Of a DNA stretch of 64,000 nt, positions 1-6,313 are shown piece by piece (positions within the stretch are counted from its first letter, which is position 1; each line of letters starts with the position of its first letter). The position numbers were made by a program, and so were the translations under genes. Source of the DNA: Gammaproteobacteria bacterium (GTDB lineage Bacteria; Pseudomonadota; Gammaproteobacteria; Steroidobacterales; Rariloculaceae); contig JAJDVG010000008.1 of assembly GCA_022826245.1 (NCBI GenBank), positions 166,626-230,625 on the forward strand. The letters run 5' to 3'. The notes under the pieces are model-generated. The model saw only the letters and a list, made by a program, of their open reading frames with translations, was not told the DNA's origin and did not search any database.

Positions 1-1683
1 GATCGAATCGGCGCCGACCTGCCCGAGGCCGCGGCCGCCGATCAGGATGTCGCCTTCGGTGGGAACGAGTATCCCCAGCATCAGGTGCATCAGCGTGGTC
101 TTCCCGCAGCCCGAAGGGCCAACGATCGCGACTGACTCGCCCGCCTCGATCATGAGATCGATGCCGTCGAGAACCCAGGGCTCGTGTTCGGCATAGCGAA
201 AACGCAGACCGCGCAGCTCGATCGTCGGCTCGAGCGCGCCGGCATCCGACAGCGCCAGACGCTCGCTCGCGTCGCTGTCCTCCGGCTCCGTCATCACGAT
301 GTCCGCCAGGCGCTCGCCCTGCAGCCCCAGCATCCTCAGTTCGCAATACCTGTCGATGAGCGCCGCAACCCGCGAGGCGAACTGCCGCTTGTAGGCGAGA
401 AACGCGATCAGCATCCCGGCCGACAACTGCCCGCCAAGCACGAAGGACGCGCCGATCCATATGACGACGACATTCTCGATACCGAACAACAGGCCTTCGG
501 CCAGCCTGTAGAAGATCTGCAGCTTCTGCGTACGCAGGCCGGCGTTGATCTGGTTGACGAGGAGCGCAAGCCAGCTCGTGCGCCGTTCCGCGCGGCGCCG
601 GTAAAGCTTGATGGCCTTGACGCCACGCACCGTCTCGATGAAATGGCTCTCTTGCCGTGCCGCGTGCACGATGTTCTGCTCGGTCGCATGACGCAGCGGC
701 GCGAACCAGGCCCACCGGATCAGTGCGTAGATCGTGAGCGCGCCGACGCAGACCCAGGCCAGTACCGGGCTGTACAGGAAGATTACGATCAGGGTAACGA
801 CCGTGACCGCGCCGTCGGCGATCGCCTCGATGAAGGTCGTTGTCAACGTACGCTGGATAACGTCGATCGAGCGAAAGCGGGAAACGGTATCGCCGAGATG
901 CCGCTTTTCGAAGTACGCCAGCGGCAGCCTCAACAGGTGCGTGAACACGTTCGCCTGCCACTGAATGCTCAGGTTCGTGCTGAAGTACATGATGACCCAG
1001 GAGCGAAGCCCCGCGATCGACTGCTGCAAGACGGTCAGCAGCAGAAATCCGAGTGCCAGCATCGTCAGCAGATCGTTGTTGAACGACACGAGCACATGGT
1101 CGATGACCCATTGGAGAAACAGCGGGCTCGCGATCGCGAAAACCTCGAGCGCAAGCGCAAGCAGCAGAATCTGGCCGAGCGAGCGGAAGAGGCCCGTCAC
1201 GCGGCCCATGAGGTCGCGCAGCCTCACGTCGGACCGGTCGCTGCGCGGTTCGAAGTCCTGATTCGGCCAAAGCTCGAGGGCTACGCCGGTGAACGCCGGA
1301 GACACTTCGTCGTGTGTGAGCCTGCGGAATCCCGCTGCGGGGTCGTGGATCTCGATACTGTTGCCGCGCACCGCCTTGAGTACGACAAAGTGCTTGAACT
1401 CCCAATGCAGAATGCACGGGCGCCGAAGCTTGTCGAGGTCTTCGAGTTCGAGCCGCAGCGGCCGTGTCGCAAGACCCAGGCGACTTGCGACATCGACGAT
1501 TCCGTTGAGTCTCGCTCCCTTGAGGGACACGGGGAAGCGCCGCCGGAGCGACGCGAGATCGGTACGATAGCCGTGATAGTTGGCGATCATCGACAGGCAG
1601 GCCAGCGCGCACTCGGCAGCCTCCGTCTGCAGTTCGACGCCGAGGCGTGTTCTCAGGCCCAGGCGTAGCTGATCGATCACCAT
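1..1683 (-). CDS. C39 peptidase-containing ABC exporter (CvaB/LagD type), 3' end cut by the window edge
   Basis: This inner-membrane protein would cleave double-glycine leaders and export the mature peptide. My translation of the complement is open for 561 codons with no stop. Residues about 15-120 form a C39 peptidase with Q19, C25 in ECALAC, H98 in KHFVVL and D114 in HDP, the expected oxyanion, nucleophile and His/Asp residues. A six-helix ABC membrane domain follows (about 155-440). The nucleotide-binding domain starts near 490, with Walker A GPSGCGKTT at 522-530; the rest lies outside the window. The ATG at 1683 follows AAGGA at 12 nt, rather long spacing. The gene lies just downstream of, and on the same strand as, three precursor peptide genes with matching leaders, so it is the likely dedicated processor and exporter. 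Family call is firm; substrate assignment is inferred from context. Confidence 0.93.
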   Translation of the reverse strand, partial: MVIDQLRLGLRTRLGVELQTEAAECALACLSMIANYHGYRTDLASLRRRFPVSLKGARLNGIVDVASRLGLATRPLRLELEDLDKLRRPCILHWEFKHFVVLKAVRGNSIEIHDPAAGFRRLTHDEVSPAFTGVALELWPNQDFEPRSDRSDVRLRDLMGRVTGLFRSLGQILLLALALEVFAIASPLFLQWVIDHVLVSFNNDLLTMLALGFLLLTVLQQSIAGLRSWVIMYFSTNLSIQWQANVFTHLLRLPLAYFEKRHLGDTVSRFRSIDVIQRTLTTTFIEAIADGAVTVVTLIVIFLYSPVLAWVCVGALTIYALIRWAWFAPLRHATEQNIVHAARQESHFIETVRGVKAIKLYRRRAERRTSWLALLVNQINAGLRTQKLQIFYRLAEGLLFGIENVVVIWIGASFVLGGQLSAGMLIAFLAYKRQFASRVAALIDRYCELRMLGLQGERLADIVMTEPEDSDASERLALSDAGALEPTIELRGLRFRYAEHEPWVLDGIDLMIEAGESVAIVGPSGCGKTTLMHLMLGILVPTEGDILIGGRGLGQVGADSI

Positions 1684-1687
1684 TCGA

Positions 1688-1723
1688 CTGTTGCATCCTT
1701 GCAGTGAATTCGGCTTTCACGGA
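1688..1723. repeat. 36-bp direct repeat, copy 1 (duplication boundary)
   Basis: The stretch starting ctgttgcatccttgcagtg recurs at 2735-2770 with only a few mismatches. This copy contains the AAGGA ribosome-binding region of the C39 exporter gene and ends 4 bp short of its start codon. It marks the downstream edge of the segment that was duplicated to make the peptide modules. Confidence 0.8.
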
Positions 1724-1737
1724 CGCGCCATGAAAGG

Positions 1738-1777
1738 GGGAACCGGAACCAGGATCGGGTCCTGGCATCCGGTTCCC
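1738..1777 (-). terminator. Hairpin 1, downstream of peptide module 1
   Basis: GGGAACCGG (1738-1746) pairs with CCGGTTCCC (1769-1777), and an inner CCAGGA/TCCTGG stem extends it. No clear T-run follows on either strand. It may attenuate transcription or stabilise the upstream RNA rather than fully terminate, because the exporter gene continues on the same strand. Related hairpins follow the other two modules. Confidence 0.65.
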
Positions 1778-1823
1778 AAAGGGTGTATGCGCGTCAAGTC
1801 AATGGCGGCGGGAATGCCCGGCG

Positions 1824-2021
1824 CTATTCCTCCTTGCGATCCTTCGAGTGACGACGGGCCACGATCGTGCTGTAGCGCATGAGCGTGCCGACCATGCCGC
1901 CAAAGCCGATGGCCAACATCAGTTGCTCGAACAGATCGAAGTCGGCCGCCTGTACCATGATCGTCAGTGACCACACCGTGAACAGAATCGGGTACATCGC
2001 ATTCCAATCGATTTTTTTCAT
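1824..2021 (-). CDS. Small two-helix membrane protein 1, candidate immunity protein
   Basis: A 65-residue protein starting MKKIDWNAMYP, with two hydrophobic segments (about 9-27 and 32-50) and a very charged tail, RRHSKDRKEE. The ATG at 2021 is preceded by GGAGAG at good spacing, so I prefer it to an upstream in-frame ATG. It lies 57 bp after the module 1 peptide gene. The second-helix pattern E-x3-LA[IV]-x2-G-x2-[AV]G-x-L-x-R is shared with the products at 2996-3178 and 3992-4201. Bacteriocin immunity proteins are often small membrane proteins encoded beside the toxin gene; that role is inferred from position and topology only, and no known family was recognised. Confidence 0.65.
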   Translation of the reverse strand: MKKIDWNAMYPILFTVWSLTIMVQAADFDLFEQLMLAIGFGGMVGTLMRYSTIVARRHSKDRKEE

Positions 2022-2078
2022 GTTTCTCTCCGTTGACTCAACAAGACCTGAACGCGCGGTACAGGCGCGCAAAAGCGA

Positions 2079-2381
2079 TCAGCAGCCGAAGAAATAGGTC
2101 ACGGCCCCATCCCAGGCGTACACGGCAGCGTAGGCCGCGCCCCCGAGAAGTGCCCCGCCGACCATGCCCGGCAGCGCGCCGCCGCCTCCGGCCAAAGACC
2201 CGGCCATACCACCGGTAACCGCCCCCGCGAACGCCGCACCGCCGAAGTCGGACCAACTCCACGAAGCACCGCTCACCAACAGCAGCTCTTCGTTGGAAAG
2301 CTCGCGCATCGCTCCGGGAGCCGGCAGCTCCATCGCAACCGCCGCCGCACCGACCGAAGGGCTCATTTCAACCGAATAAAT
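2079..2381 (-). CDS. Microcin/class II bacteriocin-like precursor peptide 1 (probable ATT start)
   Basis: The 100-residue precursor has a 39-residue leader ending MRELSNEELLLVSGA and a 61-residue core rich in Gly and Ala with GxxxG-like spacing, starting SWSWSDFGG and ending in Cys (YFFGC). The leader fits the double-glycine type cut by C39 peptidases; MRxLxxxELxxVSG is close to the colicin V leader. By alignment with module 3, the codon 6 nt after GGAGG is ATT (2379-2381), where module 3 has ATG. The next in-frame ATG (2364-2366) is about 21 nt from that Shine-Dalgarno site, too far for efficient use. Translation therefore starts at ATT, or weakly at the ATG giving 95 residues. Antimicrobial activity is inferred. 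Confidence 0.72.
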   Translation of the reverse strand: MYSVEMSPSVGAAAVAMELPAPGAMRELSNEELLLVSGASWSWSDFGGAAFAGAVTGGMAGSLAGGGGALPGMVGGALLGGAAYAAVYAWDGAVTYFFGC

Positions 2382-2543
2382 ATTCCACCTCCAATGTGTT
2401 TTTCAAATCCGTCGTTTGTCGTTCCGTAGTTCGTCGCCGCATGCGACGTCGCGCACCATACCGCGATGCGACCGCGAACCCCACACGCGAATCGAGGCTT
2501 TTTTCATCGAATCGCCACACGCAGGCCGCAGGGACTCTCGCGG

Positions 2544-2734
2544 CTACGCCCGCTTGTACGCACTCAGCGCCAGCATGAGCCCGATGGTGTTGTCGCGCGT
2601 CTCGCGGAAAAACGCGAGCGAGAGTTCGGGCACCGGGCACTGGAGGACCGGTTCTTCGTTCCCGGCTGCGACGAGTTCGGCCCGAAGCTTGCGACCGCCG
2701 CCTGCCGGGCCGACTTCAAGCACCAGCCGATCCC
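2544..2734 (-). pseudogene. Truncated 3' remnant of a CxxK beta-lactamase-fold gene
   Basis: In the frame ending at TAG 2544-2546 this encodes 63 residues ending in LMLALSAYKRA. They align without gaps to the C-terminus of the enzyme at 4767-6113, with roughly 85 percent identity by eye; both contain the block FFRETRDNTI. There is no start codon and no catalytic domain. The homology stops at 2734, where the 2735-2770 direct repeat begins. It lies about 160 bp upstream of peptide gene 1, in the same arrangement as the full-length gene before peptide gene 3, so it came along in the module duplication. Confidence 0.85.
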
Positions 2735-2770
2735 CTGTTGCATCCTTGCAGTGGATTCAGGTTTCACGAT
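2735..2770. repeat. 36-bp direct repeat, copy 2 (duplication junction)
   Basis: This near-copy of 1688-1723 is fused directly to the truncated enzyme remnant at 2734/2735. Since copy 1 is the upstream region of the exporter gene, this point reads as the join of a tandem duplication: an exporter upstream region next to an enzyme 3' end. The 136 bp from here to the hairpin at 2907 hold no gene that I can support. Confidence 0.78.
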
Positions 2771-2906
2771 GGCCGCTTCATGCATGAACACGAGGTACGG
2801 GCGGACGGCGGATCGTTATGCGATCCAGGCGATACGGGCGATACCCGCCAGACGTCAACACCGGGGATACTGAACACGCCGATCCGCGGGACTGCGCCGG
2901 AGGACG

Positions 2907-2944
2907 GGAACCGGAACGGCAAGGACATCCCGCATTCCGGTTCC
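2907..2944 (-). terminator. Hairpin 2, downstream of peptide module 2
   Basis: GGAACCGGAA (2907-2916) and TTCCGGTTCC (2935-2944) are perfect 10-bp arms, nearly the same stem sequence as hairpin 1. It lies about 50 bp past the module 2 membrane-protein stop codon. No T-run is visible. Confidence 0.65.
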
Positions 2945-2995
2945 TGAGCAGCTCGCCGGCGACTGGCTGGCGACCAGCGAGTTTGCAGCCTGCCG

Positions 2996-3178
2996 CTACT
3001 GGTCTCCCGAGCGTTTCCGCGAGACGAGGGCGCGCGTCAAGAACCCGGCGAGCAGCCCGACCGCGACGGCCAGCACGACAGTTTCCGCCAACGCCAGTTC
3101 GTTCGACAACGTAACCGCAGCCACCGTGACACCCACGGCCACGCAGACCGGAACCAACCACTTGCTGCGTGTCTTCAT
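2996..3178 (-). CDS. Small two-helix membrane protein 2, candidate immunity protein
   Basis: A 60-residue protein starting MKTRSKWLVPVC, with two hydrophobic helices (about 7-24 and 32-50) and a basic end, SRKRSGDQ. It is clearly related to the product at 3992-4201: both have VAVG/FSVG-x-TVAA and ETV[VI]LA[VI]A[VI]GLLAG. Its ATG overlaps the peptide 2 stop codon by one base (TGATG), so translation is probably coupled and the two products made in fixed ratio. Immunity or co-export helper roles are possible; neither is shown by sequence. Confidence 0.65.
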   Translation of the reverse strand: MKTRSKWLVPVCVAVGVTVAAVTLSNELALAETVVLAVAVGLLAGFLTRALVSRKRSGDQ

Positions 3179-3471
3179 CACGGAGCGTTCTTCCATGCAT
3201 CCAGGTCGGCGCCGGAGGAAGGGTCGGTCTGCGGGCGCCGGTCGTGGAGCGGGCCCGTAATGAACGCGTAAGCATAGACCGGCACCCCCCCGGGAAACAT
3301 GCCGCCCGGTCGCCCGCTCGCGACTCCCGGAAAACCGAACGCGTAGCCGCTCCAGGCGCCGCTCACGAGTAACAGCTCGGTATCCGAGAGTTCTCGCATC
3401 GTACCCGCAGCCGTCTGTTGCGCGGCGCTGACCCGACGGCTGGCCGTCGAAGTGTTGTCGATCGAATGCAC
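3178..3471 (-). CDS. Microcin/class II bacteriocin-like precursor peptide 2 (GTG start)
   Basis: A 97-residue precursor with MRELSDTELLLVSGA at residues 25-39, exactly the positions found in peptides 1 and 3, although the first 24 residues differ. The GTG at 3471 follows AAGGAGG at 6 nt, which fixes the start. The 58-residue core is unlike the others: it starts WSGYAFGFPG, is rich in Gly, Pro and aromatic residues, then becomes polar (PLHDRRPQTDPSSG) and ends DAWKNAP without a terminal Cys. It keeps the export leader but has a diverged cargo, and may be a second peptide type or a partner of the others. Activity is not predictable. Confidence 0.7.
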   Translation of the reverse strand: MHSIDNTSTASRRVSAAQQTAAGTMRELSDTELLLVSGAWSGYAFGFPGVASGRPGGMFPGGVPVYAYAFITGPLHDRRPQTDPSSGADLDAWKNAP

Positions 3472-3600
3472 GGTCCACCTCCTTGCATGTTTCCATCAGT
3501 TCCATTGCTTGCCGTAGGATGCGACCCGAAACAGCCTACCGGTGGGGATCGAACATTCCAAGATCGGAATCGGCTTGTTTCGCGGCGATTTGAATGTGAA

Positions 3601-3890
3601 CTAAACCTGGTGTTGTCCGGGCTGTTGCTCGTTCTCCGCCAACCGCAGGATTCGCTCGGCGGAACCGGGCAAAACAGCATCTTAGCGTTCGAACAGTGCC
3701 GGCGGAGGGAGCGGCCCCTTGAACGAGGCCGCTTGTACGTACGCTACTCGCGTGTCGTCAGGAACACCTTCGAGCATCGCGCTCTGCAGCATTTCGCCGA
3801 CTTCATCTTTGGCGCGATCTTTGAGTGCCGACTCGGGCGGAGGGGGTGTTCGTGTGCTCTTGCGTTTCGTCCGCTTCGGTGGTTGCGCGG
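3601..3890 (-). pseudogene. Decayed DUF2335-like gene fragment
   Basis: One frame reads GPLPPPALFER, then stop TAA (3682-3684), then DAVLPGSAERILRLAENEQ, then stop TAG (3601-3603). Intact DUF2335 proteins have GPLPPP-x2-L-x2-Y-x4-PG-A-x-RI-x2-MAE; the first stop replaces the conserved Tyr. Upstream there is a KR-rich and PPPP stretch but no start codon before hairpin 3. The C-terminal membrane part of the family is missing. It separates module 3 from module 2 and is a broken insertion or leftover. The family assignment is from memory of the motif. Confidence 0.55.
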
Positions 3891-3896
3891 AGAAAA

Positions 3897-3938
3897 CGGG
3901 AGCCGGAACGAGAACCTGATCGTGCGTTCCGGCTCCCG
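3897..3938 (-). terminator. Hairpin 3, downstream of peptide module 3
   Basis: CGGGAGCCGGAACG (3897-3910) and CGTTCCGGCTCCCG (3925-3938) are perfect 14-bp arms around a 14-nt loop. The sequence is related to hairpins 1 and 2 (core GGA[AG]CCGGAA), and it lies about 50 bp after the module 3 membrane-protein gene. Confidence 0.7.
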
Positions 3939-3991
3939 TAGCGTCAACACGGGATTCGATGCCAGAGATACGGCGACTCGCCCGCCTGGAT

Positions 3992-4201
3992 TCAGTCCTC
4001 CGATCGGCTGTGCGCAATGGAAAAGCGCGCCAGCGACCCGGCGAGCAATCCGATTGCGATCGCTAAAATCACAGTCTCGACAACCGTCGTTTCTGTCGCC
4101 ATCGAGATGGCGGCAACTGTGCAACCAACGCTGAAGCAAACCAGGTAAAACCACTTTCTCTTACCTGGCTGATTCCACTGGATCTTGTCTGCTTTCTTCA
4201 T
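3992..4201 (-). CDS. Small two-helix membrane protein 3, candidate immunity protein
   Basis: A 69-residue protein starting MKKADKIQWNQPGKRKW, with hydrophobic segments at about 18-34 and 40-58 and a polar end, AHSRSED. It is a close relative of the 2996-3178 product (shared VG-x-TVAA and ETV-x-LA-x-A-x-GLLAG) and a more distant one of the 1824-2021 product. It starts 60 bp downstream of peptide gene 3, the same spacing as in module 1. Role inferred from the repeated peptide/membrane-protein pairing. Confidence 0.65.
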   Translation of the reverse strand: MKKADKIQWNQPGKRKWFYLVCFSVGCTVAAISMATETTVVETVILAIAIGLLAGSLARFSIAHSRSED

Positions 4202-4261
4202 TTCGTGATTTTCCTGGCGTCGAATTTCAAAGAGAAGCTCGGGGCCGTCGACGGTCTTTGC

Positions 4262-4552
4262 TCAGCAAGTCCACCAGCTCCAGATCTGGCTGCCGATGTA
4301 GGTAAAACCGCCTCCGATGGCGCCGCCGATCAAGCCGACGCCCGCGCCATGCAAGCCACCGAGATACAGCCCGGTCGCCCCCCCGCCGAGCGCCCCTGCA
4401 AATACCGAACCGCCGAAGTCGGTCCAACTCCACTCACCGCCGCTCACGAGCAGCAGCTCCGCAGCGGAAAGTTCGCGCATCGCGCCGGTAGCCGGCAGTT
4501 CGATGGCGACCGCCGATGCACTGACCGAAGGGCTCATTTCAACCGAGTACAT
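4262..4552 (-). CDS. Microcin/class II bacteriocin-like precursor peptide 3
   Basis: The 96-residue precursor starts MYSVEMSPSV, with ATG at 4552 placed 6 nt after GGAGG; an earlier in-frame ATG at 4576 lies upstream of that site and is unlikely. The leader MRELSAAELLLVSGG occupies residues 25-39 with a canonical double glycine. The 57-residue core starts EWSWTDFGG, is Gly-rich with several GxxxG motifs and ends QIWSWWTC. Leader and first core residues match peptide 1 closely; both end in Cys. Such cores suit membrane-inserting class II bacteriocins or microcins. It follows the CxxK enzyme gene by 214 bp on the same strand. Confidence 0.78.
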   Translation of the reverse strand: MYSVEMSPSVSASAVAIELPATGAMRELSAAELLLVSGGEWSWTDFGGSVFAGALGGGATGLYLGGLHGAGVGLIGGAIGGGFTYIGSQIWSWWTC

Positions 4553-4766
4553 AGTCCACCTCCAATGTGTTTTCAAGTTCCGTCGTTTGTCGCGTCAGGC
4601 GACATGAGCACGTTAGCGATCCTGAACCAACGAACCCACACCTGAATCGGGGCATTTCGAATCAATTGGAGCACGGCGATCATTGCTGTCGGCAACGGTC
4701 GGGCGTCGCACTCGAACCACGGGAACAGGAAACGCCCGTTACCCATGCACGACCCCAAACCTCGGG

Positions 4767-6113
4767 TTACGCCCGCTTGTACGCACTCAGCGCCAGCATG
4801 AGCGCGATGGTGTTGTCGCGCGTCTCGCGGAAGAAGGCGAGCGAGAGTTCGGGAATCGGGCACTGGAGGATAGGTTCCTCGTTTTCGGCCGCGATGAGTT
4901 CGGCGCGCAGCCTGCGATCGGCGCCTTCCGGGCCGATCTCAAGCACCAGCCGATCGTCGTCGTGTTCGGCCCTTACGGTCGTCCGGCCGCCGCCGATGTA
5001 TCGGCCCTCAAGCTCGCCAAGCTCGAAGGGCAGCGAGCGCGGCGTTCTCGCCGCCATGCGTCCGCTCAGTTGCTGGCAGAGCACGGTCAGAATGTAGTCG
5101 CGCAGATGGGAGAGTTGGGCATTGAGGCCGACGACAATGGCGAGCTTCGATCGCGGATCGTACCGCAGCCCGATGCACTGGCCGCGCGTCTGGCCGTTGT
5201 GACCGAGGAAACCGTCGCGCTGGTGCGCCGTTCCACAGCCGAAGGCGACCGGACGCAGATCCGCGTAGGCACCGCCCACGACGGCCGGTAGCTCGACGGC
5301 GCGACGCTGCAACAATTCAAGCGTGGCGCTGGACAGCGGCCCGGCCGTGCTGCCGTTTGGCGTTGCAAGCGCCTCGGCAAGGGTGAGCAGATCGGCTGCG
5401 GACACCGCAAACCGGGCGAACGACGGTTCCCAGAACTCCGCCATGGCCGATACGGCCGCGCTCGGCCGGAAGCGCTGCGTTGCAGGGTCGAAATCGTGAC
5501 GTCCGGCGCTCTTCGTTCCCGATGAACCCGTGCCGCAATCGCGCGTGGAGATGCCGAGCGGATCGAGCAGCTTTTCGCGAATCAGTTGATTCGAATCCCG
5601 ACCCGTGACCCGCCGGACGATTCGGCCGAGCAGCACGGCTTCGCTGTGCTCGTAGCTGAATACGCGACCCGGTTCAAAGAACTGCGGCGCCGACCGAAGA
5701 TAGTCGACGAAACGATCCCATGTGAGCGACCGGCCTTCCGCCTCGTGGATGCTGACGCCGCGGTAGCCGCTCGTATGCGACAGCAGATGCCCTATGCGCA
5801 CCGAATCGCCGGCCCGGACGTCGCGCAACTCGGTGAGGTATTCGCCGATCGGCGCATCGAGGTCGAGCTTGCCCTCGCGGACGAGTTCGAGAACGACGGC
5901 GGCCAGCAGCAGCTTCGTTACGCAACCGATCCGGAATTGCGAGTGCTGCGACATCTTGACGGAGCCACCGGCCGCGGTGGCGCCGACATTGACATGGATG
6001 CGCTGCTGAAGGTTGCTTATCGCGACCGAGATGCCCGGAACGCGGGTTTGCGCGCGGACCTGCGTGACGAAAGCGTCGATCCGGGCCGCGACCGCATCGG
6101 GAGAATGCTGCAT
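4767..6113 (-). CDS. Beta-lactamase-fold enzyme with Cys nucleophile (CxxK), number 1
   Basis: A 448-residue member of the serine beta-lactamase/DD-peptidase (class C, EstB-like) superfamily. The ATG at 6113 follows GGAG at good spacing. The family motif normally reads SxxK; here it is FRIG-C64-VT-K67, and codon TGC at 5922-5924 confirms the cysteine. The second motif YxN appears as YEH (FSYEHSEAVLLG) and the third is GHNG. After about residue 350 comes a beta-rich C-terminal domain of the type often fused to these hydrolases. There is no signal peptide, so it is probably cytoplasmic. Next to precursor peptide genes it could modify, trim or transfer onto the peptide, or protect the cell; this is inference. 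It is not expected to be a drug beta-lactamase. Confidence 0.85.
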   Translation of the reverse strand: MQHSPDAVAARIDAFVTQVRAQTRVPGISVAISNLQQRIHVNVGATAAGGSVKMSQHSQFRIGCVTKLLLAAVVLELVREGKLDLDAPIGEYLTELRDVRAGDSVRIGHLLSHTSGYRGVSIHEAEGRSLTWDRFVDYLRSAPQFFEPGRVFSYEHSEAVLLGRIVRRVTGRDSNQLIREKLLDPLGISTRDCGTGSSGTKSAGRHDFDPATQRFRPSAAVSAMAEFWEPSFARFAVSAADLLTLAEALATPNGSTAGPLSSATLELLQRRAVELPAVVGGAYADLRPVAFGCGTAHQRDGFLGHNGQTRGQCIGLRYDPRSKLAIVVGLNAQLSHLRDYILTVLCQQLSGRMAARTPRSLPFELGELEGRYIGGGRTTVRAEHDDDRLVLEIGPEGADRRLRAELIAAENEEPILQCPIPELSLAFFRETRDNTIALMLALSAYKRA

Positions 6114-6313
6114 GAGCTGCTCCGATCGTGGACGTGCAAGTCGTGTTATTTCATCGCATCGGCGGCGCGGGCGATATCCGAATTTCCGGGCATTGTGCGA
6201 AGAAACGACGGTTGCAGGATCATCGCTTCCATCGGGTATCGTCATGGCAGCCATCGTCAACCTTGTTGTCGAGACTCTCGAAACGGTTTCCAACCGCGGA
6301 GCGCCGCCTCCCC

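Noticed and set aside
2368..2640. Minus-strand ORF resembling another at 4573-4863 (both with RDARQHHRAHAGAECVQAG)
   Set aside because: The similarity arises because both are out-of-frame readings of the duplicated enzyme 3' end; the true frame is the remnant at 2544-2734.
4262..4480. Starting the peptides at the internal Met of MRELS to give a 15-residue leader like colicin V
   Set aside because: No Shine-Dalgarno site precedes that ATG, whereas GGAGG precedes the longer start in all three modules at matching spacing. It remains a second possibility.
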